A model generated the notes under the pieces. That model was not told where the DNA came from, made no database searches, and saw nothing but the letters and a program-made list of their open reading frames with translations. Shown here piece after piece: positions 5,058-15,400 of a stretch of 22,800 bases of DNA; positions within the stretch are counted from its first letter, which is position 1, and every line of letters begins with the position of its first letter. The position numbers and the translations under genes were made by a program. This stretch comes from a virus. The stretch is taken from IMG/VR virus record IMGVR_UViG_3300006919_000491, positions 1-22,800 of that record; one strand, 5' to 3'.

Positions 5058-7628
5058 ATGGCAAAGTTTACTGATAAAATATCAAATCTTTTAAACTCAC
5101 AACTACCAGATTTTGTAGTTGAAGATCACCCAAAGTTTCTTCAGTTCTTAAAAAGTTATTATACTTTTATGGAATCTGCCGAATTAACTTTGACAGATAT
5201 TCAAACTACAGATGGCATACAATTAGAAACAGAAACAAATCAACAAAATGAATTAGTTTTAGATGGTTCACGTATAGATACAGATAGAACACAGTTAGAC
5301 TCTGGTGATAAAATATTATTAGAAAGTTCGTCTTTTGGTAAATTTACTAGAGGTGAAACGGTAACCGGTCAAACTTCAAATGCTACAGCAACAATTTTAG
5401 GTGAAGATTTAAATAACAATAGATTATTCATATCAGCACAAGATAAATTTATAGAAGGAGAAATATTAGTAGGTTCTAGTTCAGCTGCTTCAGCAACCAT
5501 AAATTTATATCGTCCTAATCCAGTAAATTCAATACAAGAGTTATTAAGCTTCAGAGATCCTGATAAAGTAATTTCTAACTTCTTAACTAAATTCAGAAAT
5601 GAATTTTTAAATTCAATACCAGAAAATTTAACAGAGAGTATTGATAAGAGAACATTAATAAAAAATATTAAATCACTTTACAGACTAAAAGGTACACAAA
5701 GTGGTCATCAAATATTTTTTAGAATGTTATTTGGTTTAGAATCTTCTACAACTTATCCTAGAGAACAAATACTAAGAGTATCAGATGGTAATTGGAGTAC
5801 ATCAACAATTATCAGAGCAATAGGTACAGTAGGCAATACTTCAAATTTAATTGGTAGAACAATATCAGGACAAACCACAGGCGCAAGTGCGTTAGTTGAA
5901 AATGTATTTAAATTTCAAATTGGTGCAGATGAAGTTTCAGAATTTGTTTTAAACAAATCTAGTATATCAGGTACTTTTCAAGTTGGAGAAATTATCAGAG
6001 CTACAAGTTCAGATGAATCAGATATTTTTATTAAAGCAACAATTACAGGATTACCAGATAATGCAACAATAACAAATGACGGTAGTTTATATACAATTGG
6101 TGATACTGTATCTTTAACTGCTGGTGGACAAGGCGCAATTATTCAAGTAAATGATATTGGTCGAGGTAGCATTACAGAAATATTAATAGATGATAATGGT
6201 TCTGGATATGAAATAGGTGATAGTGTTGTTTTCAATAATACAGGCACAGGCGGTGGAGCTGCTGTTGCAAAAGTTTCAGTTGTTAACGGTGGATTCACAC
6301 AAGAAGAATCTACATCTACCGTTGACGATCACATAGTTTTAGAAGATGAAACTGTAAGAGGTGATCCTTACACAGGAAATAAAATCGTACAAGAATCTGG
6401 TTCAGGTGATATTACAGATGTTAGAATTATAAATGGCGGTAGTAACTATAGTAAAACACCTACATTAACAGTTTCAAGTTCAGGTGGTTCAGGTGCAAGT
6501 CTAGTAGCATATGGTTCAGAAATAGGAAGAGTATTAGATTTAAAAACTATTGAATCAGGAAAAGGTTACGAAAATTCTCCTACACCTCCAACTTTATCTT
6601 TACCGACAAATGTTTTATTTAAAGATATAACAGGAGGATTTACTGTAGGTGAAACAGTTACAGGTTTAGATTCTTCATCTTCAAGCGTAACAGGTACCAT
6701 TGTTAGTATAGATACGGATAGAAACGTTTTAAAATTAAGTTCAGTTTCAGGAACTTTTGATACAGAAACAATTATAGAAGGCAATACATCTGGTGCAACT
6801 TGTGTTGTTTTAAAATTGGATGAAGCTACAGCCTCTACAACTGTAGTATCACAATTAGAAACAGCAGGTACTTACATAAACCAAGACGGTCATATTTCTG
6901 AATCAACAATGAGAATACAAGATAGTTTATTGTATCAGGATTTTTCTTATGTGTTGAGTGTAGGAAGATCAATCACAGAATGGAGAGATTCATTTAAATC
7001 AACTATGCACAGTGCTGGTTTTTATTTCATAGGTCAAGTTAATATTGAATCACAATTAAATTTACAAATTAGAAATGTAACTACATTAAATTCTGGTGCT
7101 GAGGGCACACCAATACAAGATATATTAAATACACTATTTACTACACTCTTTGGTAGAAGATTAGGAACAGAAACAGATGGTACAACTTTAAGTTCAAATC
7201 CTCAATTGGGTGTCGGTGTTATACCAGGAGATAGTACAATTACACAACTAGGCGCTGGTGAGAGAGATGTTACATTAACACAAAAAGTAACTTTAAAATT
7301 ACCAAATTATAAAGAAGTTACCACTTATAGAAATAACTCTACAAGATTCGGTGTGGGTGTTACAGGTCCTATGTTTAAAACATTAAACAAACATTTACTA
7401 GGAACTAACTTTGGTAGTCAAATTAGAATTGAACAATTGGCAGATTTGAGTTTAGAAAGTACCAAAAATACATCTCTATACTCAATAACACCAACCTTTG
7501 ATGATTATCAACAAAGAATTAAAATTAACTTTGCGATACCATCTGAAATCGGTGAGAAAGATAATAATAGTTTTGATGAAACAAATATTACTTTTGATAC
7601 AGATTCATATAAATTTGATGTCGCTTAA
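5058..7628 (+). CDS. Large baseplate wedge structural protein in the gp7 position
   Basis: 856 residues between gp6 and gp8, where T4 has gp7 (1032 aa), so it is a positional candidate for the gp7 role. I could not recognise T4 gp7 sequence directly. Residues 1-45 form a conserved start (FTDKISNLLNSQLPDFVVED, then HPKFLQFLKSYYTFMESAE). Residues ~160-228 form a helical domain with FLTKFRNEFLNSIPEN and IKSLYRLKGTQSGHQIFFRM. The rest is built of beta repeats: six copies of an F-x-x-G-E-x-(V/I)-x-G-x-(T/S)-S-x-A-x-A-x-(V/I) unit (~96, 131, 264, 307, 528, 567) and several GSGY/GSNY-type repeats (~340-510). RBS AGGAAAG precedes the start. It is co-transcribed with gp6 upstream and is certainly a virion component by context. 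Confidence 0.85.
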   Translation: MAKFTDKISNLLNSQLPDFVVEDHPKFLQFLKSYYTFMESAELTLTDIQTTDGIQLETETNQQNELVLDGSRIDTDRTQLDSGDKILLESSSFGKFTRGETVTGQTSNATATILGEDLNNNRLFISAQDKFIEGEILVGSSSAASATINLYRPNPVNSIQELLSFRDPDKVISNFLTKFRNEFLNSIPENLTESIDKRTLIKNIKSLYRLKGTQSGHQIFFRMLFGLESSTTYPREQILRVSDGNWSTSTIIRAIGTVGNTSNLIGRTISGQTTGASALVENVFKFQIGADEVSEFVLNKSSISGTFQVGEIIRATSSDESDIFIKATITGLPDNATITNDGSLYTIGDTVSLTAGGQGAIIQVNDIGRGSITEILIDDNGSGYEIGDSVVFNNTGTGGGAAVAKVSVVNGGFTQEESTSTVDDHIVLEDETVRGDPYTGNKIVQESGSGDITDVRIINGGSNYSKTPTLTVSSSGGSGASLVAYGSEIGRVLDLKTIESGKGYENSPTPPTLSLPTNVLFKDITGGFTVGETVTGLDSSSSSVTGTIVSIDTDRNVLKLSSVSGTFDTETIIEGNTSGATCVVLKLDEATASTTVVSQLETAGTYINQDGHISESTMRIQDSLLYQDFSYVLSVGRSITEWRDSFKSTMHSAGFYFIGQVNIESQLNLQIRNVTTLNSGAEGTPIQDILNTLFTTLFGRRLGTETDGTTLSSNPQLGVGVIPGDSTITQLGAGERDVTLTQKVTLKLPNYKEVTTYRNNSTRFGVGVTGPMFKTLNKHLLGTNFGSQIRIEQLADLSLESTKNTSLYSITPTFDDYQQRIKINFAIPSEIGEKDNNSFDETNITFDTDSYKFDVA

Positions 7629-7631
7629 CGG

Positions 7632-7639
7632 TATAAATA
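7632..7639 (+). promoter_or_regulatory. T4-type late promoter (TATAAATA)
   Basis: Exact octamer starting 3 bases after the stop of the preceding gene. Predicted +1 is A7645, giving a 17-base leader for the 96-aa gene at 7662. Confidence 0.7.
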
Positions 7640-7661
7640 GTATTATTAGAAATTAAAAGAT

Positions 7662-7952
7662 ATGGCAAAACAAACAGTAAATATAGGAACAGTCGCAAAT
7701 GACGGTACTGGTGACGCAATCAGAACCGGTGGTGATAAGATAAATGATAATTTTAACGAACTATATGCTCATCTAGGAGGAGATACTCTTCCTTCAACTA
7801 TTAAGATTGATTATAGATCACCTACTAATACAGGACAATCTGGTGATGTACCAGGTTTAATTACATACGATAACTCTCATTTATATGTTTGCACAGGTAC
7901 ATATGACGGTACAACAGTAATTTGGAAAAGGATTACAATAAGCTCATATTAA
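7662..7952 (+). CDS. Small fibre/whisker-like structural protein (96 aa)
   Basis: Starts MAKQTVNIGTVANDGTGDAI, then a segment with G-D-K-I-N-D-N-F-N-E-L-Y (residues ~24-35). This D-G-T-G-D-x-(I/L)-R-x-x-x-x-K-(I/L)-N-x-N-F-x-E-L-Y module is a widespread N-terminal or linker module in fibre and appendage proteins of marine tailed phages. The C-terminal half is beta-rich (PGLITYDNSHLYVCTGTYDG, then WKRITISSY), a fold often found at fibre ends. It lies between the gp7-position gene and gp8, each flank carrying its own late promoter, so it may be made in excess of its neighbours. The role as baseplate-attached fibre or decoration is inference; virion location is likely. Confidence 0.75.
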   Translation: MAKQTVNIGTVANDGTGDAIRTGGDKINDNFNELYAHLGGDTLPSTIKIDYRSPTNTGQSGDVPGLITYDNSHLYVCTGTYDGTTVIWKRITISSY

Positions 7953-7955
7953 CAT

Positions 7956-7963
7956 TATAAATA
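7956..7963 (+). promoter_or_regulatory. T4-type late promoter (TATAAATA) before gene 8
   Basis: Exact octamer in the 29-base gap before gp8. Predicted +1 is A7969. The 13-base leader starts with the Shine-Dalgarno itself (AAAGGA, 7969-7974). Confidence 0.7.
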
Positions 7964-7981
7964 TTGTAAAAGGAATAACGA

Positions 7982-9451
7982 ATGGCAGCGATTATAACAA
8001 ATAAATTTAGAATCCACAACTCAGAGCAGTTTGTGGAATCTTTTTCAGAGGCTTCACCAAATGTATATTATTTGGGAATAGGAAGACCACAAGATTTTAC
8101 CACTTCAACAAGAGGTGACAGTAGAACCGAAAATGAAGGTTCAGACGTTTCACCAATCACACCAGTTGATTCAGTTGCAGATGAATTTTATGTCTATGAT
8201 GATTTACTAGCTGCCAAAAAAGTAACATCTACAGATGTATCATATGTTATTCCAAGAAGAAACTGGACTACAGGTACAGTTTACGATTACTATAGACACG
8301 ATTATGGTAACAGAATTACAGGAACAACTACTACACAAACAAGTGATAGCAGTGCTTCTACTTTATGGGATTCAACTTTTTATGTAGTATCAGCAGATTA
8401 TAACGTATATAAATGTTTAGATAATAATAACGGTGCAGCTTCAACTGTAGAACCTACAGGTACATCAACATCTATTTTAACAACTGCTGACGGATACAAA
8501 TGGAAATATATGTACTCATTATCTGCTTCACAACAAGTTAACTTTTTATCAACTGACTTTATGGCAGTTGCAACAGACTCAACTGTTTCATCAGCTGCGA
8601 CAGACGGTGCAATTAACATTGTAAAAATTAAAACTGCTGGTTCAGGTGCTACAGTAAATTCTACATTTACAGGTATTGCAATTAGAGGTGACGGTTCAGG
8701 TGGTCAGGTTTCTGTAACAACTTCAGGTGGTGCAGTAACAGCCGTTACAGTTACCAATGTAGGTTCAGGTTACACTTACGCTTATATTAGAAACGCTGAC
8801 ATTGTATCAGCCGGTGCAACAGACTTAACAGGTTCTGAAATAGATTGTATTATAGAACCAAAAGGCGGACACGGTTTTAATGCAGTTAAAGAGTTGGGTG
8901 GATATTACGTAATGTTAAATACTAATTTTGAAGGCGCAGAAACATCAAACTCAGGTGACTTCACAACTGCTAACAATTTTAGAAGAATAGCTTTATTAAG
9001 AGATCCAGAATCATCAGGATCAGCTGCAAGTGCAAATACTTTAAGAGGTATGAAAGCAGTTAGATTTGCAGCTTCACCAACACCAGGTTCATTTACTGTT
9101 GATGAAGAAATCAATCAGGCAACTACATGTGCTGTTGGTAAAGTAGTAGAATGGGATTCAACAAATAGAATTTTATATTACATACAAACAAGATTTAATG
9201 ACGAAGGAGTTGATAGTAACGGTAATTTAACTGCTTTTTCAGGTACAAATGTTATTACAGGTCAAGGTTCAAGTGCTACAGGTACACCATCAGGCACAAC
9301 TGAAACTGTTGATAGTATAGCATTTACTTCAGGTTATGCCGGTGCTGAAATTGATGCTGACTCAGGTGATGTTATCTATGTAGAAAACAGAGCACCGATT
9401 ACAAGAGCTTCAGATCAGACAGAAAACGTTAAATTAATTATTGAATTTTAG
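7982..9451 (+). CDS. 8: gp8-like baseplate wedge protein
   Basis: 489 residues; T4 gp8 is 334. Landmarks of gp8 are kept: an AIITNKFRIHNSEQFVESF start, LGIGRPQDF, VIPRRNW (89-95; T4 VIPRRDW), YKCLD (143-147), DGYKWKYMYSL (170-180; T4 has a DGYVWEYLFEI segment), and a C-terminus IYVENRAPITRASDQTENVK ending IIEF (T4 ends YMENRPPIIMAMDQTEEINI and then LFTF). The extra length lies between ~205 and ~460 and contains phage beta repeats of the type seen in the neighbouring wedge genes (VTNVGSGYTYAYI; FTVDEEINQATTCAVGKVVE at ~370). gp8 is a dimer in each wedge that binds gp7 and gp10. RBS AAAGGA is 8 bases upstream of the ATG. It is followed 10 bases later by the 2032-aa gene. Confidence 0.93.
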   Translation: MAAIITNKFRIHNSEQFVESFSEASPNVYYLGIGRPQDFTTSTRGDSRTENEGSDVSPITPVDSVADEFYVYDDLLAAKKVTSTDVSYVIPRRNWTTGTVYDYYRHDYGNRITGTTTTQTSDSSASTLWDSTFYVVSADYNVYKCLDNNNGAASTVEPTGTSTSILTTADGYKWKYMYSLSASQQVNFLSTDFMAVATDSTVSSAATDGAINIVKIKTAGSGATVNSTFTGIAIRGDGSGGQVSVTTSGGAVTAVTVTNVGSGYTYAYIRNADIVSAGATDLTGSEIDCIIEPKGGHGFNAVKELGGYYVMLNTNFEGAETSNSGDFTTANNFRRIALLRDPESSGSAASANTLRGMKAVRFAASPTPGSFTVDEEINQATTCAVGKVVEWDSTNRILYYIQTRFNDEGVDSNGNLTAFSGTNVITGQGSSATGTPSGTTETVDSIAFTSGYAGAEIDADSGDVIYVENRAPITRASDQTENVKLIIEF

Positions 9452-9461
9452 AGAGGAATAA

Positions 9462-12400
9462 ATGCCAAGTCCAACTGACTTTAACCTCACGCCTTATTAT
9501 GATGACTTTACGGAGAGTAAAAAGTTTCACCGTATTTTATTTAGACCAGCGTTTGCTGTTCAGGCGAGAGAGTTAACACAATCACAAACTATATTACAAA
9601 ACCAAGTAGAGAGAATGGGAGACCATTTTTTCGAAAAAGGTGCTATGGTTATTCCAGGTGAAATCGGATATGATTTAAAATATTATGCAGTAAAGTTATC
9701 AGCAAAATCAAACTCAACAATTTCGAATTATATAGGTGTTGTTTTAACAGGTGCAACATCAGGCATTAAAGCAACCGTTGTAAATGCAACTGCTACAGAT
9801 GGAACTGATCCAGATACTTTATTTGTAAAATATAACCAATCAGGTACTAACAATACAGATAGCGTATTTGCTAATGGCGAAACTTTAAATTGTACAATAA
9901 GTGGTTCAGCAGAAACAGCTACAGTTGACACAACAGCAACAGGTTCAGCTGCTGAAGTACAAGAAGGTGTTTATTACATTAATGGATTTCAAGTACAAGT
10001 TTCAAATCAAACAATAATCTTAGACAAATATACAAATACACCAAGTTACAGAGTAGGTTTAACTGTTACAGAATCTTTTGTAACTTCAAATGATGACGCA
10101 ACATTAACAGACAATGCGGCTGGTTCTTCTAACGAAAATGCTCCAGGTGCTCATAGATTTAAAATAGATTTAACACTTGCTAAGAAAACTTTAACAAGTA
10201 CCGAAGATTCAAATTTCGTAGAATTATTAAGATTAAATGAAGGTTTATTACAAAATAGAGTTAGAACAACTGACTACGCTGTAATCGAAGATACTTTTGC
10301 TAGAAGAACATTTGACGAATCTGGTGATTACTATTTAAAACCTTTTGATATAGATATTAGAGAACACTTAAAAGATGGCACAAGTTCAGACTTAGATATT
10401 CAAAGAGGTATTTACACAGCAGCTAATGGTGGTTCTTCAACAAAATTAGCAATTGGTTTATCTCCAGGAAAAGCATATGTAAAAGGTTATGAAATAGAAA
10501 AGTTAACAACTTCTTATGTTGATGTAGATAAGGCAAGAGATTTTGATACACAACAAAATTTTAATACTAGATTTGACATTGGAAACTTTATTAATGTAAC
10601 AAATGTTTATGGTGCACCTGATGTAGGATTTGTTTCAGGTGTTTCTGAGGCATTTGCTAATGTAAATTTATATAAAGAATCTACTTCAAGTAGAGGTACT
10701 GAAAATGCAGGTTCAGGTTCTAGTATTACACAAATAGGTAGAGCAAAATCAAAAGGCTTTGAATATTCATCTGGTACTGCTTCATCAAATATATTTGCAA
10801 GTTCAAGTTTAACAAGTGCTGTTTACAAACACTATCTTTTTGACTTTGTATTATTTTCTCATTTAAATATTAGAACATCACAAGGATTTACAACAGGTGA
10901 AGTTGTAACAGGTGGTACTTCAGGTGCAACTGGTGTTGTTCAAAGTATTTCAACTGATACAGACGAAACAATTAGTGGCGCAACAGCAGCTGATCCTGTA
11001 GTTATCACAGCAACAGGTCATACATTAAAAGAAGGACAACAAGTTACTATTTCAGGTGTTTCTGGTATGACAGAATTAAATGGCAATGTTTACACAGTTA
11101 GAAATCCAGGCACAAATGACTTTCAATTATATGACACAGATGGTACAACTTCAATTGACGGTTCTGGCTTTAGTGCATATTCTTCAGGTGGTGTAGCAGG
11201 TCACGGTGTTGTAGTAATATCAAATGTTAAGGGAGAATTTGTAACAGGAGAAACAATTACAGGTGGCACTTCTTCAAATACAGCAGTTATTCAATCAGAC
11301 GCAGTTGGTTTAAAAGGTGTTACTAACTTTGATATTGTTGATTTAAAACAAATAGGACAACCAGGTGGTGGTGATAGTGTAACTTATACTGCTGATGTAT
11401 CATTAGATAGTACAAATGGAGTTAACACACAAATTACAGGAACAATAGACATAGGTTCAGGTTCTGCTGATGTTCAAGGTATTAGTACAAGATTTACGGA
11501 AGACTTAAAAGTAGGTGACTCTATTTCATTTACAAATGATAGTGGTAATACCGAAACAAAAATAGTGGAAGCAATTATATCAGATACGAGTTTAACTTTA
11601 TCAACAGTATCAGCAGCTGCTTCAACTAAAACAATTGTTACAAGAAGAAGAACTAAAATTCAATCACCTGAAAAAAATATTTCTATATTTAAATTACCTT
11701 ATCAAAATATTAAAACTTTAAAAACTACTTCAAATTCAGGTTTATCTGACACTAATTTTTCAGTAAGACGACAGTTTACAGATACATTATCATCCGAGGG
11801 TATTGCTACAATAACTGCTGGTACAAATGAAACTTTTGTTGGTTTAAGTGAAAAAGATTTTTATGTTACAATCACAGCGACAGGTTCGGGTGGTACAGGT
11901 GCTGTTGGTGATGTTTTATCATTAACAGGAAATAACCACGAAGGTGATGATATCTTTACAAGATCAGGTTCACCTACAGGTAAAACATTAGAATTAGATT
12001 TTGGCGCTAACTATGCCGGACACGATATAAAAATTTTAGCAACAGTAAGTAGATCAGTTGCAAATTCAAAATCAAAAACATTAAACGAAGACCAAACCGT
12101 TGCTATATCAGATCAAACTACAATTGAAAGTGGTACTATTGGTTTAGGTAAGGCAGATGTTTATGTATTAAATAGAGTTTATATGTCTGCTGACTTTTCA
12201 ACAAATGCAACAACAAGTGATACAGATATAACAAGCAGATTTAATTTAGATTCAGGTCAAAGAGATAATTTCTATGACATTGGTAGAATTGTATTAAAAG
12301 ATGGCGAATTAGCACCTACAGGTAGATTACTAATTGACTTTGATTATTTCTCACACGGTTCTGGAGATTACTTTGATGTTGACTCTTATTCAGGTGTTAT

Positions 12401-15400
12401 TAATTATGAAGATATTCCAAGTTACACTTCAGTAACTACAGGAGAAGTTTATCAATTAAGAGATGTTTTAGATTTTAGACCACGTGTTGATGACGCAAGT
12501 ACAATTAATTCAGGTAATCAGGATAGAAGTTTTGATGGTACTGGTGCTTCGACAGTAGATGTGGTAAAATTTGAAACAGATGTAACAGCAGACTTTGAAT
12601 ATTATTTACAAAGAGTAGATAAAATCTTTTTAGATAAAGAAGGTAATTTCAAAGTATTAAAAGGTTCAAGTGCAAATACACCAGATATTCCTGGTAAGTT
12701 AGATAACGCAATGCACCTATACACATTATTTTTACCTGCTTACACATTGGATATTGCTGATGTGGGTATCGAAGCAGTTGATAATCGAAGATATACAATG
12801 AGAGATATTGGTAGATTAGAAAAGAGAATTGAAAACGTTGAATACTATACTCAACTTTCACTATTAGAACAATCAGCACAATCTTTACAAATACAAGACG
12901 CTGACGGTTTTGATAGATTTAAAAACGGATTTATAGTAGATAATTTTACAGGTCACAATATTGGTGACGCCGGTAATACAGATTATAAGGTTGCTATCGA
13001 TTATGCTAAAGGTGAAATGCGTCCTACTTTTAGTGAAGACGCTATCTCATTAATAGAAAGAGATGATGATGGTACAGCAATTGTAGCTGCAGATAGAACA
13101 GATTCAAATTATCAAAAGACGGGTGATTTAATAACACTGCCATACACAGAATCAACTTTAATAGATCAACCTTATGCAAGTAAAACTGTTAATGTAAACC
13201 CATTTGGTATATTTACATTTATTGGTTCTATTAAATTAACACCACCAAGTGATGAATGGAAAGAAACTGAGAGAGCGCCTGACCTAGTAATTAATAATGA
13301 TGATGGAAGTTGGGATACTTTAGTTAAAGAATCTGGTAATCCAAACTTACAATCAGTAGAATTAGGTACTATTTGGAATGAATGGCAAAATCATTGGACA
13401 GGTGTTTCATCAACTAACTCAACTGAAACATATAGAAGAAGAGCTGGTCACGGTTGGGCAGTTATGCAACGTGATATTCAAACTACAACTAGAACAGGTA
13501 CAAGAACACGTACAGGTATTAGACAAGTATTAGTTCCTAAAACTATTACTCAAAACGTAGGTGATAAAGTTTTATCTATTGCATTTGCACCATTTATTAG
13601 AAGTAGAACATTAACATTTGAAGCTACAAGATTAAAACCAAATACAAGAGTTTATCCTTTCTTTGATAATGAAGACATATCTTCTTATGTAACACCAGAC
13701 AGTGGTTCACTAGGTGGTAATTTAGTAACAGACGCTAACGGTGCTGTTTCAGGTACTTTTGCAATACCTGATCCTAAAGTAGATTCTAATCCTAGATGGA
13801 GAACAGGTGAAAAAGTTTTTAGACTTACAAGTTCATCAACAAACGATTTAACAGAAGCACCAGATACAGCTGCTAATACAGAATATTCAGCAAGAGGTAC
13901 AATTGAAACTGTACAAAATACAATTATTTCTACGAGAACAGCAGGTGTAGAATTTAGAGCAACAAATGAAACAGAAAATGTTGTACAAACAAGTATTCAA
14001 AGAGGAGCTGCTAGACAAGTAGGTTACCACGATCCTTTAGCTGAAACATTTATGATTGATGATGAAGGTGGTGTATTCTTAACATCTATTGATATTTACT
14101 TTAGTTCTAAAGATGATAATATTCCTGTAACCTTACAAGTTAGAAATACAGTCAATGGTTATCCTGGACAAAAGATATTACCTTTCTCAGAGGTAACATT
14201 AAATCCTAGTTCAATAAACACAAGTACAGACGGAACAACAGCAACAACATTTACTTTTGAAAGTCCAGTTTACGTACAAGAGAATACTGAATATGCTTTT
14301 GTTCTTATGGCAAATACACAAGAATATAACGTTTATGTTGCTAGAATGGGACAAACAGCTTTAAATTCTGATAGAACAATATCAGCACAACCATATGCTG
14401 GTGTATTCTTTAAATCTCAAAACGGTGTAACTTGGACTGCCGATCAAAACGAAGATATTAAATTTAAAATTAAAAGAGCAGAATTTAGCAATGTTACAGG
14501 TACAGTTACTTTAACAAATGATACTTTACCTACAAGAACATTAAAAAATAATCCTTTAAGAACAACAAATAGTTCAGGTGTTATTAGAGTTTTCCATCCA
14601 AACCACGGTATGCACGGTACATCAAACAATGTTACAATTTCTGGTGTTGCTTCAGGCACTTACAATGGTATTTCACACTCTGATATTAACGGAACATATA
14701 CAAGTATTTCAAATGTAACTTTAGACAGTTACGATATTACTACAAGTGGTACTGCTACAGCAACTGGTGATGTTGGTGGTACAACAGTAGTTGCAACACA
14801 AAATAGAACATTTGATGTTTTAAATTTATCAGGTGTACAAACAATGCAATTACCTGGAACAAATGTAAATTATTATGTAAGACCTACAACTGGTCAATCA
14901 ATCCACGGATCAGAATCAGAATTTAGTTTAACTTCTAACACAAATAAAATTGGTGTAGTAAAAGATGATAATATTTACTTTACATCACCTCAAGCAGTTA
15001 TGAGTGAAATAAATGAAACAAATGAAATGTCAGGTAACAAATCATTCTGGACTATTTTAGAATTTTCAACAACTAATACTAAATTATCGCCTGTATTAGA
15101 TACTCAAAGAATGAGTGCATTTACAATTACAAACAGATTAAATAATCCTACTACAGGTAATACTCCAGATTTTGTTGATGATATTGCTTCTACAGGAACA
15201 TCAACAGCAGCTGTGTATTGTACAAAGTCTATAGCTTTAGAAAATTCATCTACATCTTTAGATGTTAGATTAACACAAAACGTAAGATCAAGTTCAAGTG
15301 TAAAAGTTTATTACAGAGTTTTAGGTGCTGAAGATGAACAAACAATTGATAATAAAAGTTGGATAGCATTTAATGGTGACGGTAGTGAAGACACAACTGT

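Noticed and set aside
5058-7628. Firm gp7 assignment for the 856-residue protein
   Set aside because: Position fits, but I could not identify T4 gp7 sequence landmarks; kept as positional candidate without a symbol.
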